From: Lophium mytilinum
Taxonomy: Eukaryota > Ascomycota > Dothideomycetes > Mytilinidiales > Mytilinidiaceae
Assembly: GCA_010093605.1 (NCBI GenBank)
Contig: MU004198.1
Span: 750,456 to 814,455 of the forward strand
Direction: 5' to 3'
Length of the DNA stretch: 64,000 bases
The notes under the pieces are model-generated. The model made no database searches. It was not told the DNA's origin and worked only from the letters and a program-made list of their open reading frames with translations. Shown here piece by piece: positions 54,978 to 64,000 of the stretch. The translations under genes were made by a program, and so were the position numbers. Each line of letters starts with the position of its first letter. Position 1 is the stretch's first letter.

Positions 54978-56857
54978 CTACAACCTCACCCTCCCCCCCT
55001 TCCGCTCCATCCTGACCCACCACCCAAACGCCCCCGCCGCCGTCCCTACCGCCACCGCGCTCCACCCCGCCAGCCACCCAAACTGCGCCGGCGCGCTCCA
55101 GATCGCCGTGCCGATGTTGTGGCTCAGCCCGAACACGCTGACGAACGCGATCTCTGTCCCCGCGAAGCTGGAGCGTTGGTGCGCGGGCACGCGGGCTTGT
55201 GCGAGTTGCTGGGTTGAGAGCTGGAGGAGGCCGCGGCCGAGGCGGGAAGCGGAGAGGAGGAGGAGGAGGAAGAGGGAGAGGGGGAGGTGGGATGTTAGAG
55301 AGGGGGAGTCGGAGGAGGGGGGGATGGGGTAGGTGAGGGTGTGGATTAGGTAGGCGAAGAGGGGGACGGTGGGGGTCTAGGGTTGGATTGTTAGCAATGA
55401 ACTGTTTTGCTGAGAAGGTGTAGGGAAGGTGGAGTAGTACCAAAGTCAGTGCCATCGAGAGGATGCCCCAGAGACCCAGCCGCGTTATGCCAGTGTTGAT
55501 ATCCGGCCCCGTGTTGTGGTGATTGAGAGGATCGTCGGGGTCGCCGTCCGACTCTACGTCTTCTTCATCGTCGGAGGATGTGGATGAGTCGTCTTTGGCA
55601 GAGACGGTTAGCAGCACATGCGACGCTGGCGACGCCATAGGTGAAAGTTTCCGGACGGCATAGGGCCCTACAAATGTACTGCCGACTTCGAAAATAGCAC
55701 TAGCTGTTTCGGCTACGGTCACTACCTTCATGGAGTAGCCAGAATTGAGAAGGAACACGATGAGGCTGCCGCTCACGGATAGCACGGAAGCATGCGTCGT
55801 GCACATCGCTATCGTTGGTATCCAGACTTCCGTGGAGAAGAAGAGGCGCAGGCTAGGGATATACCCGTGCCACCAAGCTTGCACGCTTTCAATCCATACA
55901 GCTAGGAATGTATTTCTGCCTTGGGAAGGATATGCGTGGCTGAGGAGGTCGCCGTTGGAATCAAATTCCAAGATCGCGGGCAGTTTCGGTTCTCTAAGGG
56001 TATGGCACTGGCTCCAAAGCCACCGTGCTGTCCAAAACTCTAGCCACAGGCTGAGTATATTCGTAGATGCGATTCCTACCACTCCGTATCGGATCGATGG
56101 GACGATGGAGAGAAATCCTGAGACGGCGATGGGAGCGAGCACCTTGCAGATCATGTCGATGCGGGCCATGGTAGCGTTAACCTGCGTGAGAGTGAAGTGG
56201 ATGGCGCCTGTCTCCGGGGCGAGCACAGGCACCCAGTCGCGCTCCATCGAGATCACGTTTGCCTTTCGGGAGAGGGTTTCTATGACGCCGAGGCCTAGGC
56301 CAAAGGCGAAGACGATATGCTTCGGTGCTCCTCTCAATTCAAAAGAGGAGTCTTGGTCTAAGGGAGAACTTCGCCCGTGTAGTTTCGTGCTGGGTCCCCC
56401 GACGATCAAGAACCAGGCAAAGCAGGAGACGATAATGGTAGACCTGTTGATGATAATGGTTGCTAGGAGAGTTCTGAGACGTGAAGGGGCGTGGTCGATC
56501 CATTTTCCAACGGCAGAGGCGAAAAGAATGGCAGCGAGGCTTATAGTAATGCCACTAGTTCCAACATTAGATATTCCCAAAACGGGTTCTCGATTTCTTG
56601 AAGTGATGATCCAGAGCTTACACGAAGGATGTAGCCCTAAGGCCGCCCGGATATGCAGCAGCTGTGAAAAGAATCTGTTTGAAGATTGTTAGACAGGCTT
56701 CTTGACGTGGGAATAGGTGCGAACAAACAGCAGCGAATTCATAAGACCTCGCATTCCACGCTGATAGTAAATGACAGAGGTACAGAATGTAGCCTTGTTT
56801 CCGACTCAGCTCAGGGGTGCCATCGTGTGCGATTTCTGCCGAGGGCCGGTCTGGCAT
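54978..56857 (-). CDS. Ferroportin-like (SLC40 family) iron exporter, 564 aa, four exons
   Basis: Exons 56857-56729, 56674-56622, 56554-55441 and 55376-54978 (introns 54, 67 and 64 nt) sum to whole codons. The N-terminus reads QGYILYLCHLLSAWNARSYE then FAAILFTAAAYPGG, matching the first membrane helices of ferroportin (conserved LYLSHF.S.W..R..EF). GKWIDHAPSRLRTL is the next family motif. ERDWVPVLA, NATMARIDMICKVLAP and GLWGILSMALTL follow. The last exon adds APAQFGWLAGWSAVAVGTAA. An acidic loop (SSTSSDDEEDVESDGDPDD) lies in a cytosolic segment. The protein exports Fe2+ or related metals across the plasma or vacuolar membrane. The third-exon frame continues open past 55440, so unspliced translation would give a Pro-rich false tail. 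Confidence 0.9.
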
Positions 56858-57823
56858 TATACGAGAACGGCACACTTTGGACCGCTACGAAAGGAGAAGA
56901 CTGAAACGTAACGATTGAAAAAGGGAAGAGAAGACATCATGGGCTTTAGTGCATATCGAAAGGTCCTGGCTCTTCATAGTGACTACTCAGTAAGCCGAAG
57001 GCTGAGAACCCTGGGGCGCAGATCTAGTGCCAAGCGCTTATGCTGCTTGGACATTCCGTCGCTCCTATTGACGTTCAACGCACGAAGGCGTCTCAGATCC
57101 CTACTAGTAACGGAAAGTGTTTCGTGGGTGACGTGTTGCATTGATATCGTGAGAAGCTGAAGGGTTAGCCTTTCACCTACTGGACTGTGCCTGTGAAGAG
57201 CATAATAGCGATGCCATCGTGCATCGATTCCTGCCTCTACGCGGCTTTGTTGTTGTCACCCTGAAGTCGTTGGGGCCGTGTATAATGAAAAGCTCCGTAA
57301 CGACTGAGAGACGCCTGTCTTACGCGCTCAAACAACCTTGGGATACAAAGGAACTTCGCGATGCTATTTCTGGAACTGCGAGAATCGGAGTCGGGATAAT
57401 TCTTTTGACCTGGTTGAAAGGCCCTTTCAGTCCAGGGGTAGGACTTTCAGGACCTCCTGGCTGAAGCGAGAAGGTGGAATTGAACGAGCGATGGAAGGAT
57501 TCTCTCCTCACCACTTTCAAGGCTGTCGGGAGCCCCACGTTTCCGACGCCACGTTTTGTGGCTATGTCTGTGGCTGTGCGGATCTGGAGATGCGTCCCGG
57601 CTCCCGCTGATGGTTGGAAAGTTGGAATGAAGACGAGGCTTGGCTCTGGCTTGGCCTTCATCACTTCTCTGGGCACAACAAGCCAGCAAGCTTCCAGGTC
57701 ACACAATCCTGGGAACTCAATAAATACCTTCTTCACCTCTGCTGCTCCTTTCCACCAACAACTTCATCAACGTCAAAGCACTCTACCAACCAAAACACCA
57801 CCACTTAACCAATCACAATTACC
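56858..57823. other. Divergent promoter region; no gene seen
   Basis: Between the ferroportin-like gene and the microprotein gene. The stretch before 57824 is CA-rich, as in local leaders. The 57474-58001 open frame is discussed under rejected items. Confidence 0.45.
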
Positions 57824-58001
57824 ATGGGTCTTATGTGGACTAAACACTTTGGTGGCCGACACGCCGGTAAGCTTCTGGCCCCCCACTTCGTTCTCAATAG
57901 CTTCTAACATCGTCATAGGCGGAGGAGTCGTCGTCGACAAGCATGGCGCTCGCCGCGCGCCTTTCAGATTCTCCCTTGGCAGATTCAGCTGCTTCCGCTA
58001 G
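57824..58001 (+). CDS. Spliced microprotein, 41 aa, basic
   Basis: ATG in ACCATGGG context after a CA-rich leader. Exon 1 57824-57866 and exon 2 57919-58001 are joined by a 52-nt intron (GTAAGC, TTCTAAC branch, CATAG) in phase, giving MGLMWTKHFGGRHAG then GGVVVDKHGARRAP and RFSLGRFSCFR. A second clean intron (58032-58092, GTACGT...GCTAAC...CCTAG) lies just after the stop. The ordered splice signals make a transcribed gene likely. The peptide is basic (several Arg/Lys/His) without a signal peptide. The family is unknown to me. It is too short for most gene callers. Confidence 0.55.
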
Positions 58002-58031
58002 AGTCTCACATTAGAGAACTCTCAATACTCG

Positions 58032-58092
58032 GTACGTTATCTCTTTCCTGAGGTTTGTCGCGACGCAGCAACGATGCTAACAAGCCTCCTAG
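58032..58092 (+). other. Probable 3'-UTR intron of the microprotein gene
   Basis: GTACGT donor, GATGCTAAC branch and CCTCCTAG acceptor, 61 nt, starting 31 bases after the stop codon. A splice junction downstream of a stop could make the transcript sensitive to nonsense-mediated decay, or mark an alternative coding isoform. Confidence 0.5.
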
Positions 58093-58613
58093 ATCACACC
58101 AACTTCCTACTTCTTGATACCCTTAGCGACTTCCGACGACCACCATAATGACCTACGATCAGCCTCAGTTCGAACCATACCACTTCCACCGAGACTCGAT
58201 CGTGCTGGCGATCCAGCGATGTAACAACAGCAGAACCTGCGGGCTGGTGTCTTGTTTAGTACCAACGGAGAAGGTAGCGGCTGCGGTAGCATACGCAAAT
58301 TAGTCACAACAATGGAATCCATATTGTAGCATCACAGATTCCCCAGCTCTTCGAGCATACGTGCAAAACGCGAGGCTATTCGGCTAATCGCAGGATGCGG
58401 GTGATGTGCTGCAAGGTCTAGAACTCTCCCCTAGCTACAGCATCTTTTCTCGGACTTGTGACCTCAGATTACATCATCTGCCAAGCGACCATCTTTACGT
58501 ACGAAAAATCTATCACTCGCATAACCCCTCATTGCCCCTCAATTGACTCAGAGCTGTATCTCCAACCTCAATTAAACTCTGCATATTCCCGGGATAGCTT
58601 CAGAGTTGAAGAA

Positions 58614-59519
58614 ATGGTCGAAATGACGAACAAAACCCACGAACGTCGCTCCATCCTCATCATCAACCCTAATTCCACTGAGTCAATGACCCGAGGCCTC
58701 GAGCCTCTCGTCGATAGCCTCAACTTCAAAGAAGTACATACACCCTTTCACTATTCCCTCTTCCCGCATTTCTCATTTCCTATATCATCCTTTCTGTTCT
58801 CTCCAATCCCAACACCACACCAATTGACAGCTTTCCCTATTCCCCATCCCATCAACACCTCCAAGAAACCCAACTAACCCCCCCTCCCCCAGACCAACCA
58901 CACCTTCTTCACCTCCCCCACCGGCCCCACCAGCATAAACGACGAAACCGACGCCGCCGACTCCGCCCGCCACGCCCTCCCCCACCTGCTCCCGCTCCTC
59001 CCCCAGCACTCCGGCTTCCTCGTCGCCTGCTACTCCAAACACCCCCTCGTCCCGCTCCTTAAATCCAAATCCCCCGCCACCCCCGTCACCGGCATCTTCG
59101 AAGCCTCCGTCGCGACGGCCCTGCAGCTCATCGCGCCCGACGAGCGCTTCGGCATCGTCAGCACCGGAAAGGTGTGGGAAGGGATCCTGAGCGAGGCGGT
59201 GGCAGACCTCCTGGGGGCCGGCGGCAGCGCGCGGTTTGCGGGGGTGGAGACCACGGGGCTGACGGCGACGGGGTTGCATGATGCGCCGGCGGAGGAGGTA
59301 AGGCGGCGGATGAAAGATGCCGTGAAGAGGCTGTTGAGGAAAGACGGGGCCAGGGTGGGCGCGGTGTGTTTGGGGTGTGCGGGCATGGCGGGCATGGGGG
59401 AGATGGTGCGGGAGGCATGTGTGGAGGAGCTTGGGGAGGAGGGGAGGCGGGTGAGGGTTGTGGACGGGGTGCAGGCGGGGGTTGCGTGGCTGGAGGGGGC
59501 AGTGAGGAGTGATTTTTAG
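58614..59519 (+). CDS. Asp/Glu/hydantoin racemase-family protein (Dcg1-like), 248 aa
   Basis: Exon 1 is 58614-58733 and exon 2 is 58893-59519. The 159-nt intron (GTACAT...CCCCCAG) joins LNFKE to TNHTFFTSPTGP. The N-terminus SILIINPNSTESMTRGLEPL is the family hallmark. The two catalytic Cys are expected in GFLVACYSKHPLVP and AVCLGCAGMAGMGE, and both are present. The family racemises hydantoins or amino acids; yeast Dcg1 is linked to allantoin/nitrogen use. The start could also be the ATG at 58623. Exon 2 is notably GC-rich (third positions) compared with neighbours. Confidence 0.9.
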
Positions 59520-59963
59520 GTGATGCGGCTTGGTTTCTGGAGTTTTGAGTCTTAAAAAGGACGGGGCTGATACGGGTTTTGTACGGTGCATGTTGCGGAG
59601 TTATTGGTCATGAACTGCGTTTGAAACTGCTTTGAGGCAGCAAAAGTCAGCTAGATAGCTTGAATAAATTGTAATGGTACCTCCTAATAAGAGAGCGGAG
59701 TAGGTTTGCATACGACTACATGAGTTAGCGCAAAAGACAGTTCCCGACCAGAAGCCAAACGTATCCTCCAAGCTAAAATGAGAGAACCACCAATACAGCC
59801 ACCCACGATTAAGCGACACATCTTGGTCCAGCTGTTCATCTTCAGGCGTCTGCGTACACTCTCTACCACTGCTTATCCACGTTTCCCGGTATCCCTTGAT
59901 AGACTTCAAGCAGTGGCAACCAGGCGTACACAGATCCAGGACGAGGCAGCGTACATTCCGCAC
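59520..59963. other. Intergenic between convergent genes
   Basis: 3' regions only. Confidence 0.5.
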
Positions 59964-62900
59964 TCACTTCTCGCCCGAGAAGAGCCCAGCAGCAGCCTCC
60001 TTCATGCGGTCGTGGTGTTCAGCCGGAATCCCCGCCGAGGTCGCGAACTCTTCGATTTCTAAGACGAGATAGAGTTAGCGGAAGGTCATGGCGAGGACGC
60101 AGAGGATGACAACGCATATGAGGAGGTCTAGGTGTAACTGACTTTGGTTCAGGATCGTGTCCTCGGCCTTGGGCTCAGAGGGCTGAGATGGTGCCTCCTC
60201 TGTGGTGGAGCTGGGCTCGGCTTCCTTAGGCGCTTCATCTTGCGGTTTCTCGGCGTCTAGCGTTTGAGGAACCTCTGAAGTTGTTGGCTTGGTTGAGGAG
60301 GGTTCTTCCGTTGCCTCCTCGGTAGGGGCCAGCTCCTTGGGAACTTCTTCTTGTGGTTTATCGGATTCGAGGGTCTGAGGGGCCTCTGAGCTTGGCTCGA
60401 CTGCAGCAGGTTCATCAGATGCCTTTTCAGTGGAAGTGGGTTCTTCGGGCCCTCCTTCTTGCGGGTTTTTGGATTCAAGCGTCTTGGGGGCCTCGAACGT
60501 TGGCTTCACCGAGGCAGGGTCGTCTGCAATCTGCTCAGTGGACGTAGACTCCTTGGGGGCTTCCTCTTGCGGCTTTTCGGACTCAAGCGTCTGAGGGACT
60601 TCTGAGGTGGTTGGCTCAACAAAGGAAGGCTCTTCTGTTGCTTTCTCCGTCTCAAGAGGCGCAGCTTCGGGCTCTTCAGTAGATGAGGCATTCTTCTCTG
60701 GAACCTCTTCTACTGGTTCATCAGCTTTCTCTCCTTCATCTGCAGCTTTCAAGGTGGGTTCTGTCTCTTCATTCGTCGGGGCTTCATCGAGTGTCTTTTC
60801 TTCGCTTTGCGGAGCTTCCTCGGTCTTCTCAACAGCTGGGCTCTCGTCTAGTGTCTTTTTTTCAAGCTTCGGTGCAGCTTCCGACTCGGTAGCAGCTGGC
60901 GTTTCCTCTGACGTCTCTTTTGTTGGCTCCTCCGATTGCTCTTCGGCTTTCGGGGCATCAACAGCCTCGCTTGGGTGGCTTTCCTCCTTGGTCTCAGAAG
61001 GTGAGGTCTCCTCAATGGCTGAAGGTAAGGGTTCCTCAGTGGTTGAGGGTTGGGACTCTTCTACAGATGGTGCTTCCTTCTCTTCTACTGTGCTAGGAGG
61101 TTCCGCCTCTGTGACCTCCATCTTCTCCTGAGACGGTTCCGGTTCGTCAATGTCCTTGGGCTTGGACAATTCCTCAGACGCTGGTTCTACAGCACTCGAA
61201 ACAGGCTCCTCACCAGCTGTTGTGGGTGCTTCGCTTTCTTGAGTTTCAGGCACACGGGACTCGTCAGCTTTCTCGTTGCTTGATGCGGCTGGCTCCTCGG
61301 CGGGGTTCTCGGCAATTGCCGGCTCCTCCGTGCCGACCTCCTTCGTCTCCCCTAATGTGGTGGGCTCATCGTCTTTAGCTTTGGGAACTACGTTTTCTTC
61401 GATGCTGTCTCCGCCGACAGTCGATGGCTCCTCGACAGCACTAGCAGCAGCTGGTTCTTCGGAATCGATGTTCTTCTCCGCAGGGGTCTCCTCAGGCTTT
61501 TCAACCTCGGGTTCCTCTATAACAGCATCCGACTTCTCAGGAGCGGTAGCTTCGTCTTCTTTCAAGGTCTCTAGCACTTGTTCTACTTCTGTGGCAGGAG
61601 TATCCTCTGGCTGTTCGCCCTTGTGCTCCTTCGTGATAGCATCCGACGTCACAGGAACTGTAGATTCGTCTTCCTTCAAGGTCTCTGGCACCTGCTCCGG
61701 TTCTTTTGCCTCAGGAATCTCTTCTTGCTTGTCACCTGTATCGTGAATGCTGGATTCGTCTTCTTTGAAGGCGCCTGGCACCTGATCTGGTTCCTTACTT
61801 TCAGAAACTTCCTCTTGCTTTTCACTTATCTCAGGTTCTTCGCTCGTGACGGGCTCCTGGGCGGGCTCCTTTTCAGTGCTGTCAGCGACAACGCTGGATG
61901 GCTGCTCCTCGCTGGTCTCAGGTGACTTTATCTCTTGATCAACAGTCTTTGTCTCAGGGGATTCCTCGGACTTTTCAATTTCGGACGGACCAGTGGTGTC
62001 TTCTGGTTTCTCAGCTGTCTCGCTCTCTTTGTGTTCCAAGCTTTCCGGAATTCCTGCTTCCTCTTTTGGCTCAGAGGTCTCAGCTATCTCGGGTTTCGCT
62101 TCCGGTTCGTCGCTAGCGACGGTGGGTTTGGAAGCTAACTCTACGTCTTCGTCAGCTTCATCCGTGTAAGACAATGCATTGTGTCGTCATATGCAGGTTC
62201 TTGCAAGGACCACCAACTAAGGAAACCCAGCAAGTTCACCGATGAATCAAAACGAGAAACTTCCATCCCATTCAGATGTGTCATGATGTGTTAAAGCACA
62301 TAGAAGAGCCGCAAGAGAGCGTACATAGACGTATTATGAGATAGTGCTCGACTCGAGCAGCTTACCAGTAGATTGAGGCTCGTCGCTAGTAAGCGGTTCC
62401 TGAACGGACTCCTTGGGTTCGGAGCTCTCGATCTGCTCTCCTTTCGATTCGGGCTCGTCGCTGGCAATGGGTTCTTGAATCGAGTCATGAGACTTCTACA
62501 GATAAGTGTACATATTAGCATACTTTCACAAATTTAGACGATATGGCTAGTGCTAGATGTTTTGACATCTCTAAATCTTCGAAAATACGTACTTCGACAT
62601 CTTTCGGTTCCGAGACTTCACTCGGCTCATCTACGGGGTCGGTAGCCTTCTCCTCCTCAATCTCTTTCGGTGCCTCAGTAGGTATCTCTTCTGCTTTGTG
62701 TTCTAGGGGGGTCTCTTCCACAGGCTTGGCAGGCTCGAAGGACTCGATCGGGGCTTGGGATTCGGGCTCGAGAGGCGCTGCTGGAGCTTGAGTTTCAGGC
62801 TCTGGAGTCTCTGCTGGAGCTTTGGATTCGGATTCGGATTCGAGTGGTTCAACTGGAGCTATGGATTCGGGCTGGAGGGTCTCTATTGGAGCCGTGGATT

Positions 62901-63381
62901 CGGGCTCGAGAGATCCTGCTGGAGCTTGGGATTCGGGTTCGAGAGTCTCTGCCGGAGCTTGGGATTCGGGCGCTGAGGTCTCGATTGGAGCTTGGGATTC
63001 GGGCTCGAGGGTCTCAATCGGAGCTTGAGGTTCGGACGTTTGAGGCTCCTCCACTTTGTCGAAGCTTTCTGGTGCCTCAGACTTCAAGGGTTCCTCTGCA
63101 GCTGTCCCCTGTTCAACAGGAGCTGCATCCTCAGCGGGAATCTCAGACTTCGAGATCGATGGTTCTGCAGTTTCCTCAGGCTTGGTATAGCTTTCAGCCG
63201 GTTCTTCGGCAATTGGGAGGCTTTCTGGAGCTTTCTCCTGTGGCTTGGAGTAGCCTTCAATGGGTTCCTGGGCAGAATCGATCCGCTGGTGGCCCTTGGG
63301 AGCCTCCTGCTTCACGTCATCCCCTTCATCGCTCTTGTGGATGTGGAGCTTTTCAGAGATCTTGTCTATGATAGAAGGCAT
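59964..63381 (-). CDS. 1008-aa Glu/Pro/Ser-rich repeat protein, intrinsically disordered
   Basis: Exons 63381-62593, 62495-62366, 62155-60143 and 60058-59964 (introns 97, 210 and 84 nt) sum exactly to whole codons. The N-terminal cap MPSIIDKISEKLHIHKSDEG is a short amphipathic helix like those at the start of fungal hydrophilin/LEA-like proteins. The C-terminal cap is IEEFATSAGIPAEHHDRMKE then AAAGLFSGEK. Everything between is acidic low complexity: ~9 copies of an 11-residue APIETLEPESQ unit, many EEP/SEEP motifs, and four ~36-residue units (EVPQTLESEKPQEEAPKE) in exon 3. No folded domain or membrane segment; a hydrophobic LLICVVILCVLAM tail appears only if intron 3 is retained (stop at 60075). 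Likely a stress-related disordered protein. The intron-3-retained form would be tail-anchored, an interesting alternative. Confidence 0.85.
60200..60640 (-). repeat. Four ~108-bp tandem units within the acidic repeat protein
   Basis: Consecutive 36-residue units share PQTLES-KPQEE-PKE and a TE-x-E-P-S tail. They end near the 3' side of exon 3. Boundaries are approximate. Confidence 0.7.
62722..63024 (-). repeat. 33-bp minisatellite encoding ~9 APIETLEPESQ units
   Basis: Units such as APIETLEPESQ, APIETSAPESQ, APAETLEPESQ and APVEPLESESE follow one another in frame. Variation is modest, which suggests recent expansion. Confidence 0.8.
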
Positions 63382-64000
63382 TGCTCTGTAGTGATTCGAG
63401 ACGATTGGACGTAATTTGACAATTGAGAGTGAATATGAGCTTCGCGAAAAGCAATTGGCGGAAATCCAACGCAATTGAAGTAGGAAATGGATGGTATTAC
63501 GACACACCGCTCCTGCAACGGCACGGATGATATAAACTACTGAGCTACCCCACCACACCTACCTTGCTGCCGCCGCTCGCGCCATCCTCGGCGCAGATGC
63601 TGGGCTTGACAGCATCGGCTCCTCCCACGCAACATGGGCGGTCTACTGCGCATCATTCGCACCAGCACATACGAATCAGCATTCGAAAGAGGAGCTGTGC
63701 GACACCACAGGCACCGATCACATGGGCATTGGACAGGTCCTTTGCAGAGCTACAGATGGAGGTGTATCTCCGTTGCTTTTAGGCCAGGAGTGCATACGAC
63801 GATAAGAGGCGTGCGGTCTGTTGGCGGCGAGAACAGATGAGCGGCGGCGAGAAGAGCCTGTAGGCGGGCGACATGTAGGCGATTGGCGTTGTGCTGGCCG
63901 TGTTGCTGAGGTCGCGTGCTGGGGAAGGGCGCTATTGGAGTCACCTGGTAGGCGTCAAGGTCGCGTATGACGGCGCCATCGAGGCAGCTCGCAGGATTCG
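63382..64000. other. Right-edge region; possible minus-strand exon at the border
   Basis: On the minus strand an open frame enters from the edge and reads NPASCLDGAVIRDLDAYQ, then a GTGACT donor near 63944. A possible following exon would read RLFSPPLICSRRQQ. This may be the 3' part of a gene beginning outside the window, but there is too little to be sure. Confidence 0.25.

Noticed and set aside
57474-58001. 175-codon read-through ORF ending at the microprotein stop
   Set aside because: It ignores strong splice signals at 57867-57918 and its upstream part has no protein character.
60607-62138. Long plus-strand ORFs opposite the acidic repeat protein (Ser/Val/Phe-rich)
   Set aside because: Mirror frames of Glu/Pro/Ser codons; no independent evidence.
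1-64000. CRISPR arrays, bacterial operons, ribosomal RNA genes
   Set aside because: No regularly spaced identical repeats and no rRNA-like sequence were seen; the gene structure is eukaryotic.

Overview
The window is nuclear DNA from a filamentous ascomycete (Pezizomycotina). The signs are short introns (about 46-75 nt for most) with GTRNGT donors, CTAAC/CTGAC-type branch sites and YAG acceptors; the fungal gene families present (HET domain, Zn2Cys6 regulators, a STAND-type N-terminus, a DHA2 MFS transporter, a metallopeptidase with a fungal-type zinc finger); and AT-rich transposon relics whose copies differ mostly by C/T and G/A changes, as repeat-induced point mutation (RIP) would leave. 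I cannot name the genus. Most genes are spliced, so the coordinates below come from joining exons by splice signals and reading phase. I checked that most models sum to whole codons; exceptions are stated.

Left part (1-16.2 kb): the start of a probable NLR/STAND gene running off the left edge; a 747-aa unknown protein; a secreted PKD-like protein with one unexplained phase break; a gene-poor stretch with small candidate ORFs; then two HET-domain genes (one using a probable GC-AG intron) separated by a small TIR element. NLR plus two HET genes suggests an allorecognition-type accessory region.

Middle part (17-36 kb): a divergent pair of DHA2 MFS transporter and Zn2Cys6 regulator whose promoter holds two perfect GTTCGG/CCGAAC inverted repeats; a 91-aa SH3/Tudor-like protein; a glutathione S-transferase; an F-box/LRR-like protein; a 532-bp hAT-type MITE with a perfect 8-bp target duplication; a nucleotidyltransferase-like protein; a GNAT acetyltransferase; an SDR; and a regulator carrying both a C2H2-like and a Zn2Cys6 finger.

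Right part (36-64 kb) is mostly housekeeping: methionine aminopeptidases MetAP2 and MetAP1 head to head over 319 bp; an unknown 563-aa nuclear-looking protein; a C2H2-like protein; mitochondrial TIM9 (three exons, the first coding exon only 8 nt) divergent from a Sac7-like RhoGAP; a GPI-type wall protein; a ferroportin-like exporter; a spliced 41-aa microprotein gene; an Asp/Glu/hydantoin racemase-family protein; and a 1008-aa Glu/Pro/Ser repeat protein. The most noteworthy observations are the MetAP2/MetAP1 pair, the palindromic operator between transporter and regulator, the hAT MITE, the microprotein, and the repeat-expanded acidic protein.
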